Part shown: one piece after another, positions 1-11,807 of the stretch
Position numbering within the stretch: the first letter of the stretch is position 1
Layout of the letters: every line of letters starts with the position of its first letter
Origin: Pseudopithomyces maydicus
Lineage: Eukaryota; Ascomycota; Dothideomycetes; Pleosporales; Didymosphaeriaceae
Assembly (NCBI GenBank): GCA_026873275.1
Contig: JANTUC010000011.1
Span: 1,240,001-1,304,000, forward strand
Reading direction: 5' to 3'
DNA length: 64,000 nt
Made by a program: the position numbers and the translations under genes
Notes under the pieces: model-generated
The model's input: the letters and a program-made list of their open reading frames with translations, nothing else
Told to the model about the DNA's origin: nothing
The model's database searches: none

Positions 1-1565
1 GGAGGACCGGTGGACCGACAAAACTTGTCCGCATGTTGGCTGGTCATTTGCATTCTGCGAATGTGTTCAGGGCTTGTATGACGATGGTCGACACTGAAGT
101 TGACTATAAAGCTAGTTTAGTGGGTAGTCCATCGTCGACCATAGTTGTAGGAAGCCTTGGCGGGCTACACAAAGCAGGTATAAGCCCCTGCACGTACACT
201 ACTCGGATGCTCAACCCGGCGGAGGGTACAGAGTCCTGCAGCGCCAGCCCCCCTGAGTTGGAACGACAGACGGGAGACACAGAAGCAGGTTCAGCAGTGA
301 TGCAGTGGCTCGACACCCAACAAGACGCATACCGAGTAAGTCGCATGGCAGGTTAGTCAAGGGCCAAGCGGCCCCACGCGCAGGATAGGTAGCGCTTTCA
401 TTTTTAGTGACGGAGAGTGGGCTCGAGGGTCTAGATGTACCATCATCCCTTACCCCACAAGACGTCAGAAAAAAACACATCAAGACGGGAGAGGGCTTGG
501 GTGGCAAGCCTTCCACGTCATGTGTTTGCCGATGTAGCCGTAGAGTTGGCAGATGATGCGTGTACAGGTGGCAGCATGGAGACAGGAGTAAAGCGGTGGG
601 CGCGCTACTTGCGAAAACAATGCAGATTGACGCGCTGAAACGTGGGCTTCGACGGGCTGGGCAACGAACAATAGCTTTCGGCGGCTGAAGGGGTTAGCGA
701 CGAGGCCTGTCGTTTCGTGGCGGGAGTGGCCAATGGGAGGCGCTTCGGCGGGCGGGAGGCTGTGAAACAAGGGCCGGGAATTGGAGAGGGCCGCGTACGG
801 GATGGATGGGATGATGATTTGCGCAGCGATAAAACACGGCGGACCAGCACCAGCACCAGCACCAGCACCAGCACGTCTAGGTATGTACAGTATACACACG
901 GTCGGCGACAGGTTGGCGGTGCAGCAGCGGACGACTGGGCGCTGGACGCTGGAGGCTGCTGGGGCGGTGGGCGGCGCGTTGCAGCAGGCGCTTCGGCGGG
1001 CGGGTCCTGGCAGCATCCGTTGAGCAGCGCGTCTCGATCGGCGCAGGGGGTGCCTCTCCGTTGCGGCCGCAAAGGCGCCTCTGAAGGAGCTCACTGCGAG
1101 ATAGCGAGCTCCAATGCACGTGCAGGCAGGGCTTTGCGAGGGTCTGGGCATTCACATGCGTCACGCCCCCACCGATCCGGCGAAACAGCTTACGCGGTAT
1201 CGCCAGCAGCTCCCGGAGGCATCCATGCCCACCGCCCAGCCAGCGCTGCCAGCCTCCAGCGACCGCCTCTCCACACGTCGCAGGCCCTCGTGCTCCAGCT
1301 CTCCCAAGCCGCCAAACCGTGCGGGTGACATCATGGATCCGATAGTACCGGCGTCCGCCCAGCCTGAGTCGTTCCGCCCAAGTGACGTCCGAGCGCGCGC
1401 CCTCGCCAGATTGGGATCCAATAATGCTTGATTAGCGAACCTTGCGCCCTACCCTACCCGCGTAACTGTGCACACCAACTTTCCTCCTCTCCGTCCGCGT
1501 CCCTGCCCTCCGCCTCCCACGACTCCCCAATTCGAAGAGAGAGGGCCCGACGAGCCCCCGCAGAC
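1..1565. other. Gene-free 5' region upstream of GH79 gene
   Basis: No coding region is supported here. Several open frames exist on both strands, the largest on the minus strand at about 480-1151, but they overlap one another, are low complexity and match nothing I recognise. The only distinct structure is an ACCAGC repeat at 843-873. The stretch from about 1480 is CT-rich, as expected for the 5' leader of the GH79 gene that begins at 1566 or 1580. Confidence 0.5.
843..873. repeat. Hexanucleotide ACCAGC microsatellite
   Basis: About five perfect copies of ACCAGC in tandem, outside any supported gene. Confidence 0.9.
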
Positions 1566-3356
1566 ATGTTACCCTCATTATGTCCTCCCCGTGTTTGCTT
1601 AGCCGCCCTCCTGCCCTCGCTGTCAATAGCACAATCACTGTCGCTGTCGCCCCCCTAGTCGCGCCGACGCCCAGGTCTCCGACAATCTCGACCCTTCCTT
1701 CGCTGGCTTCGGCATCGAGCCCTCCAACCTCTTCTCCTTCACCGGCTGGAACGACCCCAACGAGTTTTCCATACAGCTGCTGCAGAACCTGGCCGACTAT
1801 GCCGGCTCGCCGCCCCATATCAGACTGGGCGGGAACACCCAGGACTACATGATCTACGACCCCGACTACGAGGACTTTGGCTGGAAGAAGAACCCAAACT
1901 CCACCGCCCAGGGCGTCATCGCCGCAGACTCCATGATCATCGGCCCCAACTACCTCCGCGCCCTCGACCGATTCCCCAAAGACACCTTTGTCACCTACGG
2001 CCTCAATCTCGCCTACAAAGGCTCCGACTACCTGGAACGCATTACCGAGCATGCCGAGGCAGTCGTGAACCACCTGAACAACACGCGTTTGTACTCGTTC
2101 GAGGTTGGAAATGAGCCGGATCTTTATCTCGAGAACGGCATGCGTGCCGCTCCGTGGGACGGCAAGGTGTACACGGATGAATTTATGGAGCGTGCCGATA
2201 CCGTCTACCAGAAGGTGCTCAAACCCGCGGGCATGGCACCCATGTTTTTCGAGCCTCCCGCCACCGCGTCGACTATCGGGACGACGTTCGAGATTGCGAT
2301 GCTCAATAACAACGGCATTTTGGATCAAATGAACGGCGAGTACTACGTCGGCTGGTGGAACCAGCACGACTATTTTTACTGTACGTTGTTGCACCCATCC
2401 AGGGTCCTTTCAATTACTTACCTGTCACAGTCATCGGTGTAACCCCTACCCCCATTACTCTCGACGACCTCATGGATATGGACCAAACGAACGCCCAGTT
2501 CAAGTACTGGGAGAAGCAGGTCAAGATTGCCCTCGGCACCGGTGTACCCTACGTTCTGCGAGAGATGAGTTCCATCGGACCCATCGGCATGCACCAGGTC
2601 AGCGATACCTTCGGCGCCTCGCTCTGGACCCTCAACTTCTTTCTCTACATGGCAACACTCAACGTATCTTCGGTGCAGATGCACATGACCGACAACTCCA
2701 ACGCCAGTGCTTGGCAGCCTATTAACGTGTACAACAAAGACCCCTTTGTACGACCGCAGTATTACGCCCACGCCGCTGTGGCTCAGATTATCGGAAATGG
2801 AAATGGGACTACGCAGATTGGCGGACTCGACGTTGGCGGTGCTGGTGGCGACTACAGGGGACGCATCCGTGCCTACTCAGCCTACGCCAACGGTGCCCTG
2901 CAAGCCATCATCATGATCAATTCTAAGCAGGCCAATGCATCTGAGCCCAACAAGGGCCGCTTCACCTTTGACCTCAACTGGGGCGCGGCCAATGCAAATA
3001 AGAAGGTCTACCTTTCTTACCTGACGGCAGATGGTGCCGACTCGTTGACCGGCACTGTGTGGAATGGCATGACTTTCTCCGACCAAGACGGCGTGGCAAG
3101 CTTCGTGGATGAAAGCATATACGAATACGAACTAGACGGCAACGGCGCCGTGTCTGTACCCGTCCGTGACTCGGAAGCCGTCGTCGCCAACATCGACTGG
3201 CAACTTGGTTCTAATAAAGTCATCAAAGTCGACGGGTCCACCACATCCGGAAGCCGAAGGAAGAACGCCGCTTCACGGGGCGTTGCGGGAGCCAGCACCG
3301 CCATCTGGTCGGCGCTCTCCATCTCAGCACTTGCCCTCGTGGGCATGCTCGGCTAA
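1566..3356 (+). CDS. GPI-anchored GH79 family beta-glucuronidase
   Basis: Exons 1566-2380 and 2431-3356, with a 50-nt GT-AG intron. The protein is about 580 aa. Residues after the signal region match fungal GH79 exo-beta-glucuronidases, which remove terminal glucuronic acid from arabinogalactan or other glycans outside the cell. Visible motifs are the LDPSFAGFGIEP start of the barrel, IRLGGNTQD, the acid/base Glu in VGNEPD (codon at 2113) and the nucleophile Glu in LREMSS (codon at 2562). The C-terminus is Ser/Gly-rich and ends in a hydrophobic tail (STAIWSALSISALALVGMLG), typical of a GPI signal. The 5' end is broken. A signal-peptide-like start (MLPSLCPPRVCLAALL, 1566) is in frame 3, AVNSTITVAVAP is in frame 2 and the catalytic domain is in frame 1. 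One added base at a C run near 1600-1620 and one in the C6 tract at 1648-1653 restore one frame. A start at 1580 needs only the second repair. Confidence 0.85.
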
Positions 3357-4232
3357 TTGTAACCATATAGACGATCACGATTTTCCTACTTGTTGCTCCG
3401 TCACATCATCATCTGTTTCCTTTTGTCGTTTTTCCAGCATCAGGGCGGCACCATGAAAGAGCCCCCTCTGACATTGCACTGCATTAGAAAGGCGTTTTTT
3501 TTTCACTGTCTCTCTGCCTCTCTCCTTTGGCACTCCTCGATCGACTGCATCCAGCTGCTTTTCCTTTTCTATCTGTTTTCTAGCGACAACTCCATTGCTT
3601 TTTGGACTTGATCTTTGACCGCGGGGACACAATCGGCATTCTTGAGTGAGGTATATCTACATACCATGCCTCTCTTCTTGATTTTTTTGCAACGCGCGCA
3701 GGGTGTTTGTTGACATGGGCTGAAGAAAGAAAGAGAAGGGGCGCATCGCGGGGTTGTATATATAATATCCCGCTGATTTTTTTCTTTCTTACTACCTGAG
3801 AGCTTAGGAGCGGCTTGGTTGGCTAGCTCTGTAGATAACTGTGTGCATGGATATCTGCACATCTAATACAGTCCGTATCAAAGTTCAACATCGTTTTTTT
3901 TAATGGAGTAGGTGTGATGTGTGCATGAGGCCAATTTGGAGAAGGCCAAAATCCACTGAAGGAAGTCTAAGGATGGAGAAGTTCGTTTATTCAGTCCTAT
4001 TCAAACGTCAAATAACAGCCAAGTCCTTCAAATAGCCACAGAAATCAAACCCATCGCCATCGCCAACCCGCTAAAAGCACAAAATCCGAACAACCCACTA
4101 CCACCCCTTCCAGCTCCAATCCAAAAATCATAAGATAAGTAAAACGTTTCCAAACAAAGCACTTTCCCACCCGAACCAGCCAAACATCTCCCCCTCCCCC
4201 ATCAACCTCCCCATCCTTTTTTACCCCCCACC
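3357..4232. other. Intergenic, convergent 3' ends
   Basis: This lies between the 3' ends of the GH79 gene and the minus-strand gene ending at 4233. It is pyrimidine-rich with several T runs (3489, 3778 and 3893), suitable for 3' UTRs and polyadenylation of both genes. A tract around 4190-4230 is rich in C. No gene is seen. Confidence 0.5.
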
Positions 4233-4945
4233 TCACTCACCCCCTCCCCCCGACTGATAAAACTCCTCGACCCTCCTCTCCGGCGCATAAAACCCGCCAT
4301 CCGGCGCCCTCCACCTCCCGCCCTTCCTGGCCTTCATCTCCTGGACGAAAAGATCGTACTTGGTCCCGCTGGCCTGGGCCCCCACGCGGACCCTCTCCCC
4401 GTTCGTCTCTTGGTAGACGCTGTTTTCTTCTTCGTTGCCACGGTCGTTGCCACGGTCGTTGCCATGGCTGCTGACGCCAGCGCTGTGGCCAGCGCTGTGG
4501 ACTTTCCCTGTGATGGGATGGCGGCCTACGGCTTCGCGGGCTTCGGCGAGGAAGTCGCGCTGGGCGCCGCGGGGGAGGCGGGGCGGGGGTGTCCTTGCTG
4601 GCTTTGCCCATATCCTTGCCCTTGCCCTTGCCCTTGGGTCTGAGACTGAGACTGAGACTGAGACTGAGGCTGTGATTGGGGATACGCCCTTCGAGACCTA
4701 GGCCGTGACGCGGGCGCGAACATGTCGTCTGGTATGTCGTTCCAGTTTGAGGTCTGAGATTGAGGCTGAGGCTGAGGTTGAGGTTGCGGTTGAGGTGGTT
4801 GGGAGGAAAAGGTGCGGGGTGCGGTTGTGGATTGCGGGGGTGGGAGGGAGGTTTGGGGGTGGGAAGGGTGCTGGGGGTTGGAGTAGGGGTTTTTGGAGGG
4901 GAGGGAGGAGGAGGGGGTTAGGAGTTTGGTGAGGAAGGAGGGCAT
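4233..4945 (-). CDS. Small Q/P-rich protein, unknown function (frame broken once)
   Basis: Not recognised. Reading from ATG at 4945, the protein begins MPSFLTKLLTPSSS and continues into proline- and glutamine-rich PQ and SQ repeats encoded by the tandem repeats at 4640-4672 and 4760-4796. A less repetitive C-terminal part follows, containing DFLAEAREAVG, SVYQETNGERVRVGAQ and GGRWRAPDGGFYAPERRVEEFY. The two halves are in different frames. One added base in the G5 run at 4571-4575 joins them, and the total becomes 714 nt (237 aa) ending at TGA 4233-4235. The ordered-looking C-terminus in the otherwise silent third frame is the reason for calling a frame break rather than the shorter frame ending PKPAKP. 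Function and localisation cannot be told from sequence. Confidence 0.5.
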
Positions 4946-5923
4946 GGTTGTTGTGGATGGTGGTGGATGTTTGGTGTTGAGGTTGGCGGAGGGCGTTGGC
5001 TTCGAGTAGGGTGATTTGTTGTTGGTAATTTCAGGAAAACTTCGCCCTTGGTGGTGGCCTTGAAGCTGCGCCGCTTCTCGCTTTCTCGCTGGTGGTGTTC
5101 GATTTCGTAACAGAAATGATGATGATGAGGTCGTCTGGTAGATGTCCCGGTTCCTCCACTCTTGTAGAATAGGAAGTTGTTTTACTGGGGGAACTTGGTA
5201 TGTTCACTGCAAATCCTCAGCAACCCCGTGCCCTTGTATGGACTTGGGTGCTGAGGTGATAAAAGGAGAGGTTCCCGAAGGAGCGCTAGCCGGACTGCGT
5301 TAGCACATTAGGCTGCCACCACGGTCCTGGTGTCAAATTATAGAATCCTAAATTATACAAGGTTTGACGGTCATGAAAAAAAGTTCACAGCATAGGTGTC
5401 AACAATTGAAGGGTTGAAAGTATTAATTTCAGTACAGAAAGAAGCATCTATTCGGACCATCCATCATAAGCCATGAGCACGCAGAAAGAGCACACTTTAC
5501 TCTGTGCCGTAAACGTGTTCCCAAAAGTCCTCATGTCTCATTGACAGGGCGTCCAAAGGTCCATCCCAAACCGAAACAGCAAAGGACTTGCTACTTGCAA
5601 GGTTCTTAGCCGATAAAGTCCGACTGATTGCACCGCAGCAAGATAATGGTACAGAGTCGCATGGTATGCTGATGCGCAAGAAAAGAAACAAAAAACATGA
5701 TGACAGAAATACAAGGATACCCAATCCAATGTGCGCCTGTTCCGTCAGAACCTTTCTCGTACCACAATAGAACAAGATTGAGTACAATGAACGCCCTCTA
5801 TGCATGAAAGCGAATGTCGGGATCGACCAAACGCGTGGTATCTAGCATCATCGGTGGCCGAGTGAGAAGGTAGTGCAAGTGGCACGGAGAAACTGGTGAT
5901 TCTCTAAGGTAAAGTAAGCAGCT
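4946..5923. other. Intergenic region
   Basis: About 980 bp between the 5' end of the Q/P-rich gene and the 3' end of the large disordered-protein gene, both on the minus strand. The first part should hold the promoter of the Q/P-rich gene and the part near 5900 the 3' UTR of its neighbour. Small open frames around 5497-5805 look non-coding. No RNA gene is seen. Confidence 0.5.
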
Positions 5924-8900
5924 CTAATGAACTGAAGCAGCAGGTGTTTGCCGCTTGGTGTTCCAAGGATTGGTATGAGCTGGAGTTGAACGGTTGTTCG
6001 TCCAGGGGTTTCCAGTAGACCCTCGAGATGAATTGGCAGCATTGGCACCCTGCGTTTGATGATTGGAGGGCTTTCGGGAACGCGAGCTCTGTCCGCTAGT
6101 AGATGCACTGTCGGTACCAGTCGTGGGGTTGCGTCGTGGCTTCTGCTGAGCAGATCCTCTGCCTCCCCTACGCCTTATCGGCATCTTCTTTGTAATGGCT
6201 TCCTGGATCTTGCCGATACGAATGACAACGTCGATAGTGGTCTCATTCTTCTCTGGTCTGTCTTCCAATAGAGGCGGCTTAGTTGTAGGGTAGAACTTCG
6301 GCCCGAACCTCGAGTGTTGACGGGTGTTTGGTGGAAAGCCAGCAGGCGGTTCGTTGGCGGCTAAATGGGATGTTTTGGGCACCTTCACTGTCGGTAGAGA
6401 ACCAAACTCCCTATCTTCAAGGAGGTCTTCGGCGCCACTACGACTTGTGACATCACTGCTGTTGTCGTTGACGAAATTTCTACGGCTAGCGGATGCAGGG
6501 AGAGAAACAGTAGCCGATGCAGACGATTCCCGGACTTCGAGAGGGGCTTTCGATGACGGTGCTATCGCCAGAGAGCCAGGTTTTTGAGGCAAGGACGCTT
6601 GAGCAGTGGGCGCAGGCCTGGCGATTGGGGTAGGCACAGTGCCCTGTGCAGTAGGCTTCTCCAAAAGGCTGTTGAACCTCGCCTGCCACTCTTGGGTGAG
6701 GGCGAGCGGGCGTGCTCCGAGACGACTCCGAGGCGGCATGCTAACGGGTGCTTCAAGCTGCGTCGCAGAGCCTACAGCAGCAGGCGGCAGCCGTACCCGG
6801 GGTGAGGGCTTCGGCATTCTCACCACAGGGTGTGATGTATCCCCACTAAATGCTGGGTGTGACTCTGTCTCAGGAGGTGGCGGCGACTCTTGCTTTGTAG
6901 TTGGCTGAGCTTTGGGGAAGAAACGGGATGAGCGACTGCCTTGCGCAGCTGGCTGGTGAGGCGCACCCTGGCCTGGTGCAACAGGAACTTCGTGAGCTTT
7001 GCCATCTGGCCCGCTAGCAGGCTGCGCGGGGGTCGGCTCAGGACCGCCCACCCTCTGGTGCAATGTTGTTTCTTTGTTCCCTTTTTGATCCGTGTACGTC
7101 TCCCGGAGTTCTGGGCGAAAATCTGTGCCGGTGCGCTCGCGCTCTAGATCAGCTTTCGCGCGCATGTCACGATCATCTTGGCGTATGTGCGCATGGAAAT
7201 TGGCCCAGCCTCTATCGGCAGCGGGAGGGGCGATAGGTCCGGGCTTAGGCGCCACGTGTGTCTGAGATAGAACAGGCACAGTTTGAGGATACATGTTTTG
7301 CTGTGGGTGTTGCTGAATGGGAGCCGCCGCTTGGGGCTGCGGTGGTAAATTGTTCACGGAATTATTCAGTCCAATGGGCTTCGCATTCGATTGAGTCGGG
7401 GCTGGCACTTGCTGACCAAAAGTGCCGTTTCCGAGAGCCCTATCTCGAGCCTGAGGAGGACCCCAAACGCTCGAACCACTCGAACCCCAACCGGCAGGAC
7501 GCTGTGGAGGAAGTGTCGTTGACCAAGGAGCTTGAGAAGGCTGAGCCGGTTTAGCCTCGGCTGTGCCAACTGATCGCGGTTGTTGCGTTGAGGTTGATGG
7601 TTGTTCAGTGGAAGGCTTGAGATTATCACTGTCGCGCGTGCTATTGTTCGCGGGTGAAACTGACTGACCAAGTGAAGGCAGCAGCTTCGGCTGAACCTCG
7701 GCCTTCACTGGCGAAGGGCTCGGTTTGGGAGCGGTGGATTTCGACGCGGATTCAGCAGGCACCGGCTTTTGAACTGGCTGTGGCTGATGGACCTTCATCA
7801 TGCCATACTGGGCCACCTCGCCCTTGGATGTGGGCACAGGTGGCTTGGGCGGCGACTGCACAGTGACGGGTACTGCCTTCTCTTTTGTGGTGACTTCTGA
7901 GGAGCCCGCGACGGCGATTGCTCCTTCGCTTTTGACTTCTCGTCGTCTTTGAACCCCATAGCTTCCAATCGCTTCCGGAGACGCTCTTTCCGCTCTGCTT
8001 CCTCTTTTGCCTCTTGCTCCTTCTCCTTCTGTTTTCGTAGTTTGATGGCATCGATATTGGAGTGAAGCAGACGTTCTTGGACTTCTACCAGATTTTGGAT
8101 TGGCGGAGCCGCACTAGCTGTGTTATTTTCTTGAGATGCCGCAGATCCAAATGGCGAAGCTGGCTGTGCATGAGCAGGATTTGGCGACGTGGTTTGCACA
8201 ATATTCGAAGGTTGATCCGTAGGTCCAGGCTTAGCAGGTAATACAGGTCGGGTAGCGTCAACTCCATTGACAGATTGCGACTCGCGACGCTGAGTACTCG
8301 CCGGCAGGGGTGGCAGCTCAGAACCTCTTCTATCAAAAGACATCCGGCGACCACTACCTCCACTAACATTAGAAGAATTTCTCCTTCGGCCCCAGGCTGG
8401 TCCATCAGCACTCGTCCTGGAGGTTTGAAAAGCTGCAGAAGGCTCTGCTGGACCGTCTTGCGATGGCCTCTGGAGAACAGAAGGTTGCTGACGATATCCG
8501 CTATCTCGCATCGAACCGCGTCTCACGTCGCCGACAGGTTCGTAACGACCGCTGTGTGAATTGAACAGTTCCCGGTTACCACGATCATCTCGCCACGCGC
8601 GATTGAAGTCATCCGGTGCAATCTCCTTAGTTGGAACATGGGGGGTGGCATATCGTCATAGCCATAGGAATCTCTAGAATAACGCGGCGGGGGTTGCTGT
8701 GCAGGGGGATTTATCTGAATAGGGGATACTTTGTCGACTGGAGGCAGTGGGGCCCATGGTGACTTGACTGGTGCAGCAGGAGATGGCTTAGCCACGAGCG
8801 TAGGCTTTTCGGGCTGGCCCTTGGGCTTGAGAGCATTAGCTTGCGCATTAGCCCCAGGCTTCAAGATCGTCTTGGTTCCGCTGCTTAATCCCGACCTCTG

Positions 8901-10049
8901 CGTGCTCGTTGTTGGTGTTGGCGCAGGTTTCACAGCCGCAACAGGGACTTCCTTCTTCAAGATAGGCTTGGGTTCCTCGACCGGTGGTGTTTGATTTTCT
9001 GCCGCAACAGTAGACTTGGTACCATCCATCCACTGCACTGTTTCCGGTGCCCAATCATCCTCGTCATCGTCAATATCTGCCCACTTCGCCTCTTTTCCGC
9101 CCTCGTCCGCTTGCAGGCGGGTTGCCAAGTGTATGCCGTATTGTTGTTTTAGCTCTTCATCTGTGAACTGCTTCGGCGGTGCGGGGGGACTGGTTGGTTC
9201 TTGTTCCATACTTTACTAGCATCCGGTCCCGACCCCGCTCCGTTGAGCTTCCCCAGTGATCGTGGTGTATTGGAACCGCCCGACTTCGCTACGAGACGGG
9301 GCCGCGCAGTCTGTGGAGTAGATGTTGCTACAGCGCTTGGTGCTGGCACTTTGTCACCAGGGCGTGCGACAGGTGTGGATACGGCCGACTTTGCTAGGAA
9401 GTTCTTCGTCACGGAAACAGACTTGAAGGACGCCGGCTTCTTGAGCGAAGAGTTGGTGCGCAAATGCCCACCTGGCTGCTTCGTTGGGTCTACACTGCCC
9501 GGTCGGCTGATGTCCGTATCCGAGCCGCCGCTGACCTCCCCTGCTGCGTTCAGAGACTCAGTCGCGGAAGTCTCGCCGGCATCGCCATTCACTTGCGGTT
9601 CCTTCGATTCCGCCGATGGGGTGTCAGAGCGTACTGTGTTATCCGGAGCACTCGCGGGGGCTGTGAGTGTTAGAGCGTACAGATAGCCATTCAAGATCTC
9701 CACTTACGTTCTCAACATTTCCATTTGCTGTCGACGAAGGTTGTGCTGCAGCAGACGTGATGTCTGGAACTGGTGCGCTTGCCGTGGCAAGATTGTCTGA
9801 AGCTTTCGAGTCGTGTGGTTTTGGGCCCGAAGGCGCCTCGCCGTTGCCGGCGGAGTCGTTGGTAGCTGACGCAGTATCGTCGATGGGCGATGGGCCACCC
9901 ATCGACTGTGCTTCCTTTACCACATCGTGGGTGATCTGCTCTGCCATAACAATTTGCGGGTCTGCCGTGGCCGCGGAGGGCTCTGTGTCAGAAGCTTGTT
10001 CCTTAGGAGGTAAAGACATGGGTTGGAGCGGGAGCGGGCGCGGGCGCAT
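5924..10049 (-). CDS. Large disordered conserved fungal protein, RGG-like tail (frame broken four times)
   Basis: Not recognised by name. Exon 1 begins at 10049 (or in-frame ATG 10019) and runs to 9708. A 47-nt intron (9661-9707, GTAAGT...ACAG) follows, then exon 2 (9660-5924). The product is about 1350-1360 aa, nearly all Pro/Ser/Gln/Ala-rich. Conserved-looking islands are QFTDEELKQQYGIHLATRLQ with an acidic WADIDDDEDDWAPETVQW segment, DDFNRAWRDDRGNRELFN, a charged coiled coil (IDAIKLRKQKEKEQEAKEEAER), KGEVAQYGMMKV and a C-terminal basic RRRGGRG plus NPWxxN repeats. This make-up suggests an RNA-associated or scaffold protein, which is inference. The frame breaks at the C5 tract directly after the intron (9656-9660), at 9183-9188 (G6), at 8640-8645 (G6) and between about 7893 and 7912. 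One added base at each restores 1247 codons in exon 2. Confidence 0.65.
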
Positions 10050-10925
10050 GCGGCCGGCTGCCCATGTGGAAAGAGGATGAAAGTCGGAATGTAGTCACCT
10101 AGCGTCAGATGTAAATCGTCGCCACGTGGAGTGAGTTGGCGCTTCCGCAGAAACGACGACTACTGTGCCCTGGGAGCTGCGCGGCGGAGAGGAGCGGCGT
10201 GGATGAGGAGGCGTGCTCGAGTCGCGGCTGCGGCAAAGGGAGGTGGGCGCGCAGTATCGCGGGTATCTTGTACCAGCTGTGTACAGGGGAGAGAATAGGC
10301 CTTGGGGCTCTGGCCGGGTCGCGTCGTCGATGGGTGTTTGGGTGGGTTGAGAACAGCACACCTGGTATATGATAGGCTCACGGTTCGAGGCGTCTTGGCA
10401 GTTGACTTCTTTGAAGCTGAAGCCTTGACGCACCGCCCCACCCCACGCCAACTTCACTGCGATTTGTGACAGGACAGAGATGCAAACGTTCACATAAGCC
10501 CCCGGTCACCTTGTCCTGCCCAGAGCCGTTCTACATGACCTTAACCCGAAAGGTTGGAAGGTATTGAACCAGCACGTGAGCCATGCAACGCCCCGGGCGG
10601 GCCCTGAGGCCCTGAATCATATCCGCCAGCAGTCAGTACTTAGCACGCTCGAACGTGCCCAGTCAAGCATACATGTGGGATATGACTCCGCTTCTATTAC
10701 TTTTTCATTTGACAGCAAATCGAGACATACTACAACAGCATGGAGCCTACCACCCGGTTCGCGGTCTGAAGACCCCAGTGATATGGTACAGTAGTGGTAT
10801 AGGAAAGCGTCGGATAAGGGCTCATACACGTGCTTGCCACAATTGAGATTGAATCTGCTACACTCTATATTTACACGCGCCAGCTAATCCGCTCATGATA
10901 CCATCCGCAAGAGTGTGCGACCTGC
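10050..10925. other. Intergenic region upstream of disordered-protein gene
   Basis: This contains the presumed promoter and 5' leader of the minus-strand gene starting at 10049 or 10019 and the 3' flank of ATP17, which stops at 10926. A minus-strand open frame at 10095-10493 is low complexity and unsupported. Nothing else is seen. Confidence 0.5.
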
Positions 10926-11562
10926 TTAGTGGTGTACGTTGTTCTTGTGGTGGCCTGCAGCATGTGAGTATTAGGCTACAAGTGTAAAATTGAGGGCGAA
11001 GACATACGCAAGTGGAAGTAGTAGTTCTGAGCGTAGCCGAGAGCAATAAGGGCGCCAATTACGTGGACGAGCGCTGTGTGTTCTTGTCAGCATGCAGAGG
11101 GTTTGATGCCCGTCCTCGGATCACGTACGCATGGCAGAGGCGTTCTTGCCGAAGTAGGCCTTCTGGTAGCGGCCGAGGAGACCCTTGGCCTGGGGCTCGG
11201 GGGCAGCGCCTCGCGGGAGCTTCTCGTAGAAGCTGACGACCTTCTGCATGCGGACAGCGTTCGGGGACGACCCAATAGCCTAATTCCAACATCAGCAAAC
11301 ACTTCTTGTACGTTCTGGCAATGTTGCGGTTCGTTATACGGAATCCCTGTCGGTGCCGAAATGTTTTGCGGTGGTCCGACGGGCGGTCGCATAGAAACGT
11401 GGGAGAGGTCGGGCTGGGCTGTCACGGCTTGGAGAGGTTCTTACACTGGGAGAGGCCACCTAGAGAAAGCTATTAGTGCCGTGTTCAATCGTTGCAATGC
11501 GATGCAGTCCGTACCTTGGGCGGGATGAGCGTGGACAACGCGCGCTTCGTGATGTAGCTCAT
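10926..11562 (-). CDS. ATP17: Mitochondrial ATP synthase subunit f
   Basis: Five exons on the minus strand: 11562-11515, 11459-11445, 11279-11129, 11073-11008 and 10954-10926, giving 102 aa. This is subunit f of the membrane Fo sector of the mitochondrial F1Fo-ATP synthase, which supports complex assembly and dimers in the inner membrane. Evidence is the N-terminus MSYITKRALSTLIPPK, the core FYEKLPRGAAP, the GLLGRYQKAYFGKNASA block, one transmembrane helix (HVIGALIALGYAQNYYF) and the basic tail HLRHHKNNVHH, all close to fungal Atp17. All junctions are GT-AG and phases agree. Exon 2 is only 15 nt (VASPS). The length matches the family. The gene is divergent from a complex I subunit gene across 245 bp, so both oxidative-phosphorylation genes probably share regulation. 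Confidence 0.93.
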
Positions 11563-11807
11563 CTTGTCGGCTGCCCCTCAATTAGCATCAATTAACCCCT
11601 GGCGGCGATTTGGTATCGATTCGGGCAACGCACCTGGGCGGGCAAGATGTTTTGTGGGGATGGAGGTCGTGCAGATGGATGGAGGGTTGTTGGTGAGAGA
11701 ACCTCAAGCACCTCGAAGCTAGTCTCCTTGGCACCCCATTCCGCTCCGGCGCACTTCAACGACATCACAGCAAGCTCCCACCCCTCAAGCTCGACCCGCC
11801 ACCCACC
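11563..11807. promoter_or_regulatory. Shared divergent promoter, ATP17 / NDUFS4-type gene
   Basis: The 245 bp between two head-to-head start codons of nuclear genes for mitochondrial respiratory proteins. It contains a repeated CAATTA element (about 11579-11592) near the ATP17 side. No TATA box is evident. The shared-promoter role is inferred from spacing and matched function. Confidence 0.6.

Noticed and set aside
480..1328. Overlapping open frames on both strands upstream of GH79
   Set aside because: Low complexity, mutually overlapping, no recognisable motifs; the repeat at 843-873 explains part of the open frame.
1432..2394. 320-codon open frame antisense to the GH79 gene
   Set aside because: It is the mirror of a GC-rich coding region with strong third-position bias; no domain and no splice support.
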